Shown here: one piece after another, positions 42,413 to 52,093 of the stretch
How the letters are laid out: each line of letters begins with the position of its first letter
How positions within the stretch are numbered: position 1 is the first letter of the stretch
Assembly (NCBI GenBank): GCA_945888325.1
Contig: CAMDAC010000006.1
Location: 1 to 64,000, forward strand
Length of the DNA stretch: 64,000 bases
Source: Candidatus Sulfopaludibacter sp. SbA3
GTDB lineage: Bacteria; Pseudomonadota; Alphaproteobacteria; Caulobacterales; Hyphomonadaceae
Direction: 5' to 3'
The notes under the pieces: model-generated
The model's input: only the letters and a program-made list of their open reading frames with translations
Told to the model about the DNA's origin: nothing
Databases searched by the model: none
Made by a program: the position numbers and the translations under genes

Positions 42413-44257
42413 GTGCACAGAATCCTGACAACTCTCCTGAGCCTCGCGCGCTGGCGCAGGGCGCGGGCATTTGCCCTCCTCCTGGTTGCGCTCAGCGGCG
42501 CACCGCTCGCGATGGCCGCGCCGCCGGCCTTTGATCTGGCGACGCTGGAGCGCTCCAGCGCCGTGGCGATTGAGACAGAGATTGCGCCGCAGGCTGCCTC
42601 TTCGCTGGATCCGCGGTCGGTCATCTCCGGCACGGTGCCCCTGCCCTTCGCACGGCCCACGGAGATGGTCCCCCAGTACAAGTGGAATGACGGCGATGTG
42701 TGGATCCGCTACCGGCTGACCAATTCGTCCAGCGAGCCACGGGCCGCGAAGTTCGTGATCCACTTCTCCTACCTGGAGCGGGTCGACCTGTTCGAGCTGC
42801 TGCCGGACGGCGCGCTGCGCACCAGCACCGCAGGCTCTGCGGCGCCGATATCCGGCGCGGCGGTCGCCACCGCCTATCCGACCTTCCAGATGATGCTGGC
42901 CCCCGCCGAGACGCGCGACTATTATGTGCGTATCCGGAGCAACTCCATTCTCTTCTTCCCGATGCGGATCGTCTCGGAGAGCCGGTTTTCACACGCGATC
43001 ACGCGCGACGCAATGATCTGGAGCCTGATCGCCGGCACCGCGCTGGCCTTCGCGCTGTATGCCGCGTCGATGTCGTTCGGGTCGTCACGCGGGGCCTACC
43101 GCGCCTACCTGTTCTTCAGCCTGGCGGCAGCCGGATACATCATGGTGTCATCCGGTCTGGTGCGCGCGCTGGCCGCGTCCGATCTGGCGATGAATCTCAA
43201 CACGCTGGTCTACGCCTCGCAGGCATTGGTCATCGCGTTCGGCACGCTGTTCATCACGCGCTTCCTGGACATGCACCGTGTTGCCCCGCGCCTCTACCTT
43301 GTCTTCCTGACCGTGGCCGGATTCGGCGGCCTGACTGGCATTAGCCTGATACTCCCGGAATGGCTGTCGCGTCTCAGCTACCTGATCGCCACAGGGCTGG
43401 GCCCGGTGATCCTGATGGCGGGGCTGAGCTGGCTGACCTTCCGGCGGGTGCCCGGTGCGCGTAGCCTGCTGGCGGCGTGGATACCCTGTTTCCTCGCGAC
43501 GATGTGGATGTACCTTCGCCTGTTCAACATCACGCCCTACCTGCCGCTCAACCATTTTATCGTGCCGCTGTCGTTTGCGTTCACGCTGGCACACCTCAGC
43601 GCGATCCTCGGCGGGCGGGCGAAAGAGGCGGAGCTGTGGGCCAACAACGACATGCTCACGGGGCTGGGCAATCGCCGCCTGCTGACGGCCGTGATGGAGC
43701 TGGAAGCGCGCGAGCCGACGCGCCGCTATGGCGCCGCGATTGCGATCGACCTGGACGATTTCAAACCGGTCAATGACTGGCTCGGCCACGCCGCGGGCGA
43801 CGCGGTTCTGGTGGCGGTGGGCGAGAGATTGCGCGCGACCTTCAAGGGCAAGGGCGATCTGTTCCGCCTCGGCGGCGATGAATTCATGATCCTCTGCTAC
43901 AGATCGCTGAGCCGGATGGAGATCATCAACCTCGCCGGTGACTACCTGAATGCCAACCGCCAGCCCGTGCACTTTGAGGACAAGGTGCTGGTGATCGATG
44001 CCAGTATCGGCGTGGCCTTCAGCGACGATCATGCCGGCCTCGAGTCGATGATGAAGCAGGCGGACCTCGAACTCTATGCCTTGAAACAGGCCGGGCGCGG
44101 CATGGTGCGGATTGCGGACCAGCGCAAGCAGGAACGCCGCAAGACCCGCCGCAACATCGGCTTCATGCCGGCTCCCGGCACGTTCTTTGCCCGGATGGGT
44201 GAGCGCGCCGGCGTTGCCGCCAATGACACCGGCCCGGGCGACCGCGCGAAGGGCTAG
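42413..44257 (+). CDS. Membrane diguanylate cyclase: 7TMR-DISMED2, 7TMR-DISM and GGDEF domains
   Basis: 614 aa from a GTG at 42413. A signal peptide or first helix precedes a periplasmic beta-sandwich domain (residues about 60-190; WIRYRLTNSS, YYVRIRSNSI), then seven hydrophobic helices (about 195-400) and a GGDEF domain (about 410-575). The active-site motif RLGGDEF is intact at 487-491, so it should make cyclic di-GMP. The RxxD product-inhibition site is not seen in the usual place upstream (KGKGDLFRL). The DISMED2 domain usually senses carbohydrate-like ligands. C-terminus is a basic tail. Confidence 0.9.
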   Translation: MHRILTTLLSLARWRRARAFALLLVALSGAPLAMAAPPAFDLATLERSSAVAIETEIAPQAASSLDPRSVISGTVPLPFARPTEMVPQYKWNDGDVWIRYRLTNSSSEPRAAKFVIHFSYLERVDLFELLPDGALRTSTAGSAAPISGAAVATAYPTFQMMLAPAETRDYYVRIRSNSILFFPMRIVSESRFSHAITRDAMIWSLIAGTALAFALYAASMSFGSSRGAYRAYLFFSLAAAGYIMVSSGLVRALAASDLAMNLNTLVYASQALVIAFGTLFITRFLDMHRVAPRLYLVFLTVAGFGGLTGISLILPEWLSRLSYLIATGLGPVILMAGLSWLTFRRVPGARSLLAAWIPCFLATMWMYLRLFNITPYLPLNHFIVPLSFAFTLAHLSAILGGRAKEAELWANNDMLTGLGNRRLLTAVMELEAREPTRRYGAAIAIDLDDFKPVNDWLGHAAGDAVLVAVGERLRATFKGKGDLFRLGGDEFMILCYRSLSRMEIINLAGDYLNANRQPVHFEDKVLVIDASIGVAFSDDHAGLESMMKQADLELYALKQAGRGMVRIADQRKQERRKTRRNIGFMPAPGTFFARMGERAGVAANDTGPGDRAKG

Positions 44258-44268
44258 CGGCCCCTGCC

Positions 44269-45111
44269 CTAGATCAGGATGTCGTAGAGGTCGCTTCTGC
44301 GGTCGCGGAAGAAGCCCCAGGCGGCGCGGGCCTGGTCGATCTTGTCGAGATCGAAGCTGGCGATCAGGACGCCCTCTTCCTTGCGGCCGAGGTCGGTGAC
44401 GATCTCACCGGTTTCGTCGGTGATGAAGCTGGTGCCGTAGAAGACCTGGCCGCCTTCATCGCCGACGCGGTTGGCCGCAACGACGGGGATCACGTTGGCG
44501 ACCGCGTGGCCCTGCATGCCGCGGCGCCAGCGGGCGGCGGTGTCGAGGCCGGCGTCCTGCGGCTCGGCGCCGATGGCCGTGGGATAGAGCAGCGCGTCGG
44601 CCCCCATCAGCGCCATCGCGCGGGCCGCTTCGGGGAACCACTGGTCCCAGCAGATGCCGACACCGATGCGGCCCTTCATCGTGGACCAGGTGCGGAAGCC
44701 GGTATCGCCGGGGCGGAAGTAGAATTTTTCCTGATAGCCGGGGCCATCCGGAATGTGGCTCTTGCGGTAGATGCCGAGCGGGGCGCCGTCGGCATCGAGC
44801 ATCACGATGGAATTGAAATAGAGCGGGCCATCCTTCTCGTAGATCGAGACGGGGATGACGACGCCGAGTTCGGCGGCAAGCTCCGAGAACTGACGAACGG
44901 CGGGATGGTCCGTCCATTCCATGGCGCGGGCGAAGTGTTCCTCTTCCTGCGTCTTGCAGAAATAGTGGCCGCAGAAGAGTTCCGGCGGCAGCACGACATC
45001 GGCGCCCTTCGCGGCGGCGTCGCGGATGAAACCGGCCACACGGTCGATATTGTCCTGCATATCATCGGACGGCGTGAACTGGATCGCGGCGAGGGTCAGC
45101 GTGCGGGCCAT
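44269..45111 (-). CDS. aguB: N-carbamoylputrescine amidase
   Basis: 280 aa; AGGAG precedes the ATG at 45111. Nitrilase-superfamily catalytic triad Glu44 (LPPELF), Lys117 (YRKSHIPDG) and Cys154 (GICWDQWFPE). It converts N-carbamoylputrescine to putrescine, ammonia and CO2, the second step after agmatine deiminase, whose gene ends 12 bp upstream. Cytoplasmic. Arginine decarboxylase, which would supply agmatine, is not in this window. Confidence 0.94.
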   Translation of the reverse strand: MARTLTLAAIQFTPSDDMQDNIDRVAGFIRDAAAKGADVVLPPELFCGHYFCKTQEEEHFARAMEWTDHPAVRQFSELAAELGVVIPVSIYEKDGPLYFNSIVMLDADGAPLGIYRKSHIPDGPGYQEKFYFRPGDTGFRTWSTMKGRIGVGICWDQWFPEAARAMALMGADALLYPTAIGAEPQDAGLDTAARWRRGMQGHAVANVIPVVAANRVGDEGGQVFYGTSFITDETGEIVTDLGRKEEGVLIASFDLDKIDQARAAWGFFRDRRSDLYDILI

Positions 45112-45123
45112 GGGAAGCTCCTG

Positions 45124-46107
45124 TCAGGCGGGGATTTCGCGGGTCATGCAATGGAAACTGCCGCCGCCGGCGAGAATGCCGCGTGCGGAAAGGCCGATCA
45201 CCTCGCGGCCGGGGAAGAGCGCCTTCAGTTCGGCGAGGGCGACAGCGCTGTAGCGGTCTTCGTAGATGGGCACGAGGACAGCGCCGTTGGTGATCGTGAA
45301 GTTCATGTGGCTGGCGGGGACTGGCACGCCGTCGCCGAAATGCACGCGGCCGGGCGACGGGATGGTCGAGACCATCAGGCCGGCCGCGGCGAGCGTGCGC
45401 TCGATCTCGTTCAGGACGTCCGTGTTCGGATCATCCGGGCCGGCCGGGTGCTGGCAGAGGACATGGCCGGGGCCGATGAAGCGGGCGATGTTGTCGACAT
45501 GGCCATCGGTATGGTCATTGGCGAGGCCGTCGCCGAGCCAGAGGATCTCCTCGACGCCGAGCGCGGCGCGCAGGTGGCCTTCGATCTGGTCCTGGTTGAG
45601 GGCCGGATTGCGATTGGCGTTAAGGAGGCATTGGCGGGTCGTCAGCAGGCGGCCTTCGCCGTCGGCATCGATGCCGCCGCCTTCGAGCACGAAATCATGC
45701 GCGTGGGCGGGGAGCTGCTCGGCGGCGGCCATCGCGGCGGCCGTATCGGTGTCGCCGTCCATCAGGTATTTGCCGCCCCAGCCATTGAAGCGGAACACCT
45801 GCGCCGTGCGCGAGGCCCCTGTCCCGGTCACGACGGGGCCGGTATCACGCAACCAGATGTCGCCGGTCGGCAGGCGAACGAGCTCCGCTGCGCCGCCGAG
45901 GGCGGCCAGCGCCGAGGCCATCGCTTCGTCAGAGCCGATAGCAACCTTTACCTTCACGTGGCGCGCGGCGGCGTGGATGAAGGCGGCAATGTCGGCGCGC
46001 GCGGCCGTGAGGTCGCCGCCCCACTCTTCGGCAAGCCGGGGCCAGCCGGTCCAGAGGGCGGCGTGGGGGGCCCATTCGGGCGCGAGGAAGGGTTTGAGGC
46101 CGGTCAT
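45124..46107 (-). CDS. aguA: Agmatine deiminase
   Basis: 327 aa from the ATG at 46107, where the family start MTGLKPFLAPEWAPH begins. Agmatine deiminase hallmarks: WLRDTGP, the GGGIDADG loop, NDHTDGHVDN and the catalytic Cys at about residue 320 in GGSFHCMTREIPA. It converts agmatine to N-carbamoylputrescine. It forms an operon with aguB. A strong terminator hairpin for the upstream receptor gene lies only 36 bp before its start, so it should have its own promoter in that short gap or in readthrough. Confidence 0.94.
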   Translation of the reverse strand: MTGLKPFLAPEWAPHAALWTGWPRLAEEWGGDLTAARADIAAFIHAAARHVKVKVAIGSDEAMASALAALGGAAELVRLPTGDIWLRDTGPVVTGTGASRTAQVFRFNGWGGKYLMDGDTDTAAAMAAAEQLPAHAHDFVLEGGGIDADGEGRLLTTRQCLLNANRNPALNQDQIEGHLRAALGVEEILWLGDGLANDHTDGHVDNIARFIGPGHVLCQHPAGPDDPNTDVLNEIERTLAAAGLMVSTIPSPGRVHFGDGVPVPASHMNFTITNGAVLVPIYEDRYSAVALAELKALFPGREVIGLSARGILAGGGSFHCMTREIPA

Positions 46108-46142
46108 GTTGCTGCGCGCCTTGCCATAGCTACACCCAAAGG

Positions 46143-46170
46143 AAAAGGGCGGCCCCGAAAGGCCGCCCTT
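46143..46170 (-). terminator. Rho-independent terminator of the TonB-dependent receptor gene
   Basis: Arms AAGGGCGGCC (46145-46154) and GGCCGCCCTT (46161-46170) with a 6-nt loop; read on the minus strand the hairpin is followed by TTTT (46146-46143). It lies 30 bp after the receptor stop codon. Confidence 0.85.
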
Positions 46171-46199
46171 CATATAATGTCCCGAAGCGGGAATGCCGC

Positions 46200-49100
46200 T
46201 TAGAACTCGTAGCGGATACCGACGCGGGCGCGCCAGGTCGACAGAGCGTTCGAGCGGAAGCCGTTCGCCTGTGCCGAGAAGGAGTTATAGCGGTACACGC
46301 ACTGGCCTTCGGCGAGGCAGTTTGTGCGGGCAAGGTCGTTGTTCAGCGCCGGGGCGCCAGCAACACCCAGGTTGGCCACATCTGCAGCGCGGACGATATC
46401 CGCACGGACGATCGGCGATTGGCCGTTGCTCGGTGCGTTATAGAACGTGCCCCATTCATCGTTCAGCAGGTTCGCAAAGTTCTCAATGTCGAGAACCAGC
46501 TTGAACTTGTTTTCGCCGACCAGGTTTTTCGCGCCCCAGATACCCGGCAGGTCCTGCTGGAAGCGGAGATCCCAGCGCTGGTTCCAAGGCGATTCGTCGG
46601 AGTTGACCTCGTTGATCTGGCCGCGATCAATACCGCGTCCGTCAATGTAGGAATTGAAGGCCGCCTGATTGAAGCCCGCAGCGTAGACAACGCGGCTGTC
46701 GTTCAGGTTCGGGATATAAACAGGGCTGTTATCGAACGGGTTCTCGCCCAGACCATTGCGACCAAACAAGGCGTTGCCGTTGTCAACGTCGAATGTGTAA
46801 GTGAATGGCGAGCCCGAGGTGAATTGACCGAAGAGGTCGATGCGGCTGGCGAGGTCACCAAGCAGGTTACGCTCGTAGGACAGGCCAAGCTTGAAAGCAT
46901 GCTCTGTTTCGTAGAGCGAATTGCGGGCTTCCGGATAGTTCCGGTCGTCGGCAACCTGGCCGCGGAATGCGGAGACACCACGTGACGAGGAGCCTTCGGT
47001 GAGCGCCTGAATGTCCTGGTAGCTATACGAACCGAAAACGTCGAAGCCATAGTCGAAGGCCTTGGCGAGAGAGACAGTGTAAACCGTGCTGTCACCGCCA
47101 TAGCCATTGGTAAGCACTGTCCGGTTCGACACACCGAGTGCCTGAAGGTCTGCGTAGATCGGCCGGCCATCCGGCGCCACGCCAGGCGTGCGGGCCGGAA
47201 CGGCGTTGGTCTGAGCGTATTCGCGCCACAGGAAGGATTCGAGACCCTGGGTGTAGAGGACCTGAGCGGAGGCGAGATAGTCGGTGCCAAGGTTGAGGAA
47301 CCCGAAATCAAGGTCGAATTCCTGATCAAGCCGGAGCGAAACCTTGCGGTCACGCGGGATTTCGAACTTCGGGTCGATGGCGTCGATGGCGACCGGCGTT
47401 CCGTTGGCGACTGCGGTCAGTGCAGCGGTCGGAATAACTGTCGGATCTGCGCCTGCGACGTTGGAAAGCTGCGAGATGGCGACCAGCGGCGCCACAGCGT
47501 TCAGCGTCCATACGCCCGGGTCGCCGCCCGCGAAGACCCCAAAGCCGCCGGTGACGGTCGTGCGATCAAACGGAGTGTAGCGGAAGCCGAAGCGCGGCAT
47601 GATCAGGTCAAGGCCGTCAGTGGTCGTTGTGTTCGGGATCCCTGCGGACAGGAAGGTAGGATCGTTGACCGCTCCATCATCCGAAGACAGGCGCTCGTAG
47701 CGAAGGCCGGCGGAAAATTCGAGATCCGGATTAACCTGAACGCGTGCCTGACCAAACAGCGAGGCGCGCTCGTAACCATACTCGGTGATGTACTCGTCGG
47801 TATTGTTGGATGTCACGTTCCGGTATTGGACCGAGTTCGCAAGACCGTTCGCAATGTTGGCGCCGCTGTTGAACGTGAACAGACCGCGCGAGAATTGCGA
47901 GAACGCGTTTGCAGCTTCGATTGTTTCGTACTCACCGCCGACCGTGAAGATGAAATCGCCGAGCGTGTAGTCGGCGGCACCAAAGAACTGAAGGCGCTCG
48001 TCGTCATAGGTGTTGGTGTGGCGGAACTGATCGCAGCCGCCCACAATCGTCCGGTTCGTGGTGGACGTGATGAGGCCCGCAAGCGACGGATCCGTGGCTG
48101 CCGTCGTGGCGTTGAGGATGAAGTTGATCGCGCCAACGCCTTCGCCCTGGTTACAGGCCTGCTCGCGGCTGTTTTCCGTGTAGTTGACCCGCAGGCGGGT
48201 AGACAGGTTGTCAGTCCAGTCGGAGAACAGTTGGCCGCCGTAGCTGTTGAGTGTGTTTGGCGATTGGTACCAGGCTGATTGGAACGACGTCGCCCTGACC
48301 CCTTCAACCACCACCTCTTCGGTCTGTTGGAAGTTGAGTTGCAGACGGTGATCGTTGTTGATGTTCCAATCTATGCGCGCAAACAGGCGCTCAGATTCTT
48401 CAGGCAAAGCGGTGGACGACGGACGGCCGCCCATGTCGATGCCGTAGGTATCCAGCACGAGATCGTTCAAGGCAGCAAAGAAGGCTGGTGTCAGGCCATT
48501 GTTTGCATCGGTGGCTTCAAAGTCTACCGAGCGTGCATCTTCAAATTTCGAATAGTTAACAAGGAAGAACAGCTTGTCCTTGATAATCGGGCCGCTCACC
48601 GTGGCGCCGTACTCTTTTTCTTCAAAGATGCCGGGATTGAACGTGCCGGTGCCACCAAAGGTCGACTCGCCGACGAAGTCCTGATCGCGGTAGTAGTAGT
48701 AAGCCGCGCCGTCGAACTCGTTGGTGCCGCCCTTCGTGACGACGTTTACGCCGCCGCCCGTGAAGTTTGACGCGGTCACCGAATAGTCGGCAGCGACCAG
48801 CTGAACCGATTCGACGATGTCGATGTCGATCGGCGAACGGCGGGTTGCGGCGAGGCCGGTGCCGAGGCCGAGGTTGTCCTTTTGCACAGCGCCGTCAATC
48901 GTGACGCTGTTGAAGCGCGGGTTGACGCCGGCGATCGAGAGGTTGTTCGTGCCGCCGGAGATCGACAGAGGGTCGCGTGCGAGGATCGAGGCAAGATCGC
49001 GGTTCAGGGTCGGCTGGTTGGCAAGGTCGCGGGACGTGAGGTTCGAGCCAACGCCGCTGTTCAGGTCGAGCAGGTTGATGGCAGAGCCGGTGACAACCAC

Positions 49101-49472
49101 TTTCTCCAGGACGGCAGTGTCATCAATGGCCGCGAGCGTCAGCTGCAGCGGCGACTGTGGGCCCGGCGCAAAGCTGAGACCGGTTAACGTTCCACCTTCG
49201 TAGCCCTGGGCCTCTACGGTGAGGCTGTAAGGGCCGCCCGGGCGAAGACCGGCCTGGAAAAAGTTGCCGCTGGCGCCTGTGGTGATCGTGTTGGCCGAGC
49301 CGGTGGGCTCGTGGACGATGGTAATGGTCGCGCCCGAAACGTTGGCGCCGTTCTCGTCAACGACCGAACCGCGGACTTCAGAGGCTGTTTCCTGAGCATA
49401 AACCGCCGCCACCGGCGCAAGGGCCGCAATGGCGGCGATGGATGCGCTGCGTACAAAGAAATTCTTGATCAT
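46200..49472 (-). CDS. Oar-like TonB-dependent outer-membrane receptor with carboxypeptidase-regulatory-like N-terminal domain
   Basis: 1090 aa; GGGGAAGT precedes the ATG at 49472. Signal peptide MIKNFFVRSASIAAIAALAPVAAVYAQ, then a CarboxypepD_reg-like beta domain (EVRGSVVDENGANVSGATITI), a plug domain (SVTIDGAVQKDNLG; TGGGVNVVTKGGTNEFDG) and a long barrel that ends in RVGIRYEF, with a terminal Phe as expected for outer-membrane insertion. Oar-type receptors import unknown ligands or proteins. A near-consensus Pho box lies 80-97 bp before the start, so it is probably induced by phosphate starvation. Confidence 0.92.
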   Translation of the reverse strand: MIKNFFVRSASIAAIAALAPVAAVYAQETASEVRGSVVDENGANVSGATITIVHEPTGSANTITTGASGNFFQAGLRPGGPYSLTVEAQGYEGGTLTGLSFAPGPQSPLQLTLAAIDDTAVLEKVVVTGSAINLLDLNSGVGSNLTSRDLANQPTLNRDLASILARDPLSISGGTNNLSIAGVNPRFNSVTIDGAVQKDNLGLGTGLAATRRSPIDIDIVESVQLVAADYSVTASNFTGGGVNVVTKGGTNEFDGAAYYYYRDQDFVGESTFGGTGTFNPGIFEEKEYGATVSGPIIKDKLFFLVNYSKFEDARSVDFEATDANNGLTPAFFAALNDLVLDTYGIDMGGRPSSTALPEESERLFARIDWNINNDHRLQLNFQQTEEVVVEGVRATSFQSAWYQSPNTLNSYGGQLFSDWTDNLSTRLRVNYTENSREQACNQGEGVGAINFILNATTAATDPSLAGLITSTTNRTIVGGCDQFRHTNTYDDERLQFFGAADYTLGDFIFTVGGEYETIEAANAFSQFSRGLFTFNSGANIANGLANSVQYRNVTSNNTDEYITEYGYERASLFGQARVQVNPDLEFSAGLRYERLSSDDGAVNDPTFLSAGIPNTTTTDGLDLIMPRFGFRYTPFDRTTVTGGFGVFAGGDPGVWTLNAVAPLVAISQLSNVAGADPTVIPTAALTAVANGTPVAIDAIDPKFEIPRDRKVSLRLDQEFDLDFGFLNLGTDYLASAQVLYTQGLESFLWREYAQTNAVPARTPGVAPDGRPIYADLQALGVSNRTVLTNGYGGDSTVYTVSLAKAFDYGFDVFGSYSYQDIQALTEGSSSRGVSAFRGQVADDRNYPEARNSLYETEHAFKLGLSYERNLLGDLASRIDLFGQFTSGSPFTYTFDVDNGNALFGRNGLGENPFDNSPVYIPNLNDSRVVYAAGFNQAAFNSYIDGRGIDRGQINEVNSDESPWNQRWDLRFQQDLPGIWGAKNLVGENKFKLVLDIENFANLLNDEWGTFYNAPSNGQSPIVRADIVRAADVANLGVAGAPALNNDLARTNCLAEGQCVYRYNSFSAQANGFRSNALSTWRARVGIRYEF

Positions 49473-49551
49473 GATGACTTCCCCGTCGTTGTCGACCTTC
49501 ACCGGAACGCCGTCGTGCCGCCCGGTCAGAGCTCGCCCTTAGCCCCGCCGC

Positions 49552-49569
49552 ATGACAGTTAAGTGACAG
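49552..49569 (-). promoter_or_regulatory. Pho box upstream of the TonB-dependent receptor gene
   Basis: Minus strand reads CTGTCAC-TTAA-CTGTCAT: two CTGTCA half-sites with 11-bp spacing, the PhoB consensus in both arms. Orientation fits the receptor gene. A weak -10-like CTAAGG lies about 10 bp downstream. Confidence 0.8.
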
Positions 49570-49728
49570 ACAATTGAAGGTTCTGCTGCGCGCCCATTTC
49601 GGGGCGTTGTTTTTTCGTTGCGATGCAAAAATGACACGCCCGTTAGCCGCCTGCACCGTTTTTGCCTGCAATCTGAGTTGTATTTGTGCGCGCGGTCCCG
49701 TCATAAGGGGCTCCTTCAGCCCGAATCG

Positions 49729-51291
49729 ATGATGTCACCCGCTTCCCTCTTCCCGAAAAGCCCAGAAGCCCGGATGACGCTGGGAATTCTTGCCCTGCTG
49801 CTGGCGGTGCGGGTGGCGGGCGTGCTTGCCTCACCGCTTAATCTGTATGCGGATGAAGCGCAGTACTGGCGCTGGTCGCAGGATCTGGCCTTGGGCTATT
49901 ACTCGAAGCCGCCGATGATCGCCTGGGTCATCCACGTGATGACCGCTATGTTCGGCGATACGGAATGGGCGGTGCGGATCGCTGCGCCGTTCCTGCACAC
50001 GGCAGCGGCCGGCTTCCTTTTCCTGGCCGGGCGCGCGATGTTCTCAGCGAAAACAGGAGTCTATGCGGCGCTCCTCTACGCACTGATGCCGGCGGTGACC
50101 CTGTCGTCCAGTGTACTGTCGACCGACGGCGTGCTGATGCCGTTCTGGTGCGCGGGGATTTATCTCGCCTGGCGGCTGCGCAGCAGCGGCGGGCTGGTGA
50201 CGGCGGCGGCGCTGGGCGCGGCGCTCGGGCTCGGCATCCTGTCCAAGTATGCGATGCTCTACTTCCTCATCGGCTTGGCGCTGGCGTGCCTTGTGGACGC
50301 GCCGATGCGACGGGCCCTGATCTCGAGAGGCGGAGCGCTGGCGCTGTTGGTGATGGGGCTGCTGGTGGCGCCGCACTTTGCCTGGAACGCCGCCAATGAT
50401 TTCCAGACCGTGGGCCACACGGTCGACAATGCCAACCTCGGCGGCGACCTCTTCAACCCTGAAAACGCGGTGACTTTCTTCGCAGACCAGCTGGGCGTGT
50501 TCGGCCCGGTGAGTTTCCTCGCCCTGCTGGCGGGCCTCGCCGGCTGGCGCCTCAAGACCGAAGGGACAGAGGCGCCGGCCCGCTGGCTGCTGTGTTTCGT
50601 ATTGCCTGTGCTCGTGTTTATCCTCGGCCAGGCCGTGCTCAGCCGCGCCCATGCCAACTGGGCTGCAACCGCCTATCCGGGCGCGAGCCTGCTGGTGGCG
50701 GGATGGTTTGCGGGCCGGCGGGCGGTGGTCTGGTCGAGCCTCGCCGTCAACGCGCTGGTCGCGGCGGTATTCCTGATCGTGCCCCAGCTGACCCTGGCGC
50801 AGACCCGCGCGCTGGGCATCGACAATGCCCTGAAGCGCACGCGCGGCTGGGATGTGGCGGCCGGGCAGCTGTTTGCCGAAGCCGAGCGCCTTGGCGCCAC
50901 GTCTGTGCTGGTGGATGAGCGGGAGGCCTGGCACGGGCTGGACTTCTATGGCCGGGCGCGGAGCGTGCCGCTGATCTCGTGGCGGCGCTACGCCGGGCCG
51001 AAGAGTTTTTCGGAGCGCGAACCTCTGGCGGGCCCACTGGCCGAGCGGGTGCTGGTCGCCTCGGTGCATGCCGGCATGCGGCCGCGCCTGCGGAGCGATT
51101 TTGCCGAATTCGAGCCGGTGGGCCAGATCCGCATCGATCTCGGCGTGCGCGGCAATGGCTGCCCGATCACGCGGGTGTTCCAGCTATACGTGGCGAGCGG
51201 CTACGCGCCTGCAGAGCGCACACCGGAATGGGAAGCGGAGCTGGACGGGCAAAGCGAGTTTGCCGAGCCGCCCTGCCCGGCGAAGGACTGA
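49729..51291 (+). CDS. GT39/ArnT-like membrane glycosyltransferase
   Basis: 520 aa from the ATG at 49729 (or 49732). About ten or eleven membrane helices; the family motif YADEAQYWRWSQDLALGYYSKPPMIAW, with an acidic DE pair in the first periplasmic loop, marks the lipid-phosphate-sugar-dependent GT39/ArnT group. The C-terminal periplasmic domain is about 120 aa. It probably transfers a sugar from a polyprenyl carrier to an envelope acceptor such as lipid A or a protein. Acceptor unknown. Divergent from the receptor gene. Confidence 0.86.
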   Translation: MMSPASLFPKSPEARMTLGILALLLAVRVAGVLASPLNLYADEAQYWRWSQDLALGYYSKPPMIAWVIHVMTAMFGDTEWAVRIAAPFLHTAAAGFLFLAGRAMFSAKTGVYAALLYALMPAVTLSSSVLSTDGVLMPFWCAGIYLAWRLRSSGGLVTAAALGAALGLGILSKYAMLYFLIGLALACLVDAPMRRALISRGGALALLVMGLLVAPHFAWNAANDFQTVGHTVDNANLGGDLFNPENAVTFFADQLGVFGPVSFLALLAGLAGWRLKTEGTEAPARWLLCFVLPVLVFILGQAVLSRAHANWAATAYPGASLLVAGWFAGRRAVVWSSLAVNALVAAVFLIVPQLTLAQTRALGIDNALKRTRGWDVAAGQLFAEAERLGATSVLVDEREAWHGLDFYGRARSVPLISWRRYAGPKSFSEREPLAGPLAERVLVASVHAGMRPRLRSDFAEFEPVGQIRIDLGVRGNGCPITRVFQLYVASGYAPAERTPEWEAELDGQSEFAEPPCPAKD

Positions 51292-51300
51292 GGCGAGGCC

Positions 51301-51942
51301 TCAGGCGCCTTTTTCGGCCTTGCCCCAGAGCTGTTCGAGACGCGCGTCCCGGCCGCAGGCCTTGCGGTAGTAACCGTATTTGACGGCGCTGCGGATGTAG
51401 TAATCCTGATGGTATTCTTCGGCGGGCCAGAAGGTGGCGGCGGGCAGAACCTTGGTTGCAATGGTTTTGCCGAGCACTTCGCCCGCGTCGGTGAGCGCGC
51501 CTTCGGCGGCGGCGCGTTCGCCCTGACCGGAGACGAAGATGGCCGAGCGGTAGCTGTCGCCCTTGTCGCAGAACTGGCCCTTCGCATCGGTCGGATCGAT
51601 GTGGCGGACGAAATAGTCGGCCAGCTCGTCATACGAAACCTTTGCGGGGTCGTAGGTGACCTTCACGGCTTCGTAGTGGCCGGTCTCTCCATAGGTGACC
51701 TGCTTGTAGGTCGGCTTGTCGACCGTGCCGCCGGTATAGCCGGAGATGGTCTCGAGGACGCCGTCCACCTTGTCGAAGTCGGCTTCGACGCACCAGAAGC
51801 AGCCCCCGGCAAACACGGCAGTCGCAACGCGCGCTGGCGGATCTTCCAGGCGGCGGTCTTCAGCGCCGGCGCTGGAGAAGAAGGCAAGACCGGTCGACAT
51901 CAAGCCGGCGGTCAGGGCAATTACCAGGGCGGGACGCTGCAT
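51301..51942 (-). CDS. msrA: Peptide-methionine (S)-S-oxide reductase MsrA, exported
   Basis: 213 aa from the ATG at 51942. The MsrA motif GGCFWC has its catalytic Cys at residue 48; EYHQDYYIR and a later resolving Cys (YRKACG) are present. A hydrophobic N-terminus (ALVIALTAGLMSTGLAFFSSAGA) indicates a signal peptide, so this copy repairs oxidised methionine in periplasmic proteins. Its stop lies 9 bp from the convergent GT39 stop. Confidence 0.93.
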   Translation of the reverse strand: MQRPALVIALTAGLMSTGLAFFSSAGAEDRRLEDPPARVATAVFAGGCFWCVEADFDKVDGVLETISGYTGGTVDKPTYKQVTYGETGHYEAVKVTYDPAKVSYDELADYFVRHIDPTDAKGQFCDKGDSYRSAIFVSGQGERAAAEGALTDAGEVLGKTIATKVLPAATFWPAEEYHQDYYIRSAVKYGYYRKACGRDARLEQLWGKAEKGA

Positions 51943-52093
51943 GGGCACTCGAAACTCTCATATTCGGGGACGGGCAGGTTACTTCGCCCGAGTGTCGAAA
52001 TAGTTGCGGAGTCGGGCTGAAAGAAGACGACAGACACATACAATCGCGCAATGTCACGCCGTTGTGACCAATTTGCACACCCTGCGGCGGTGC

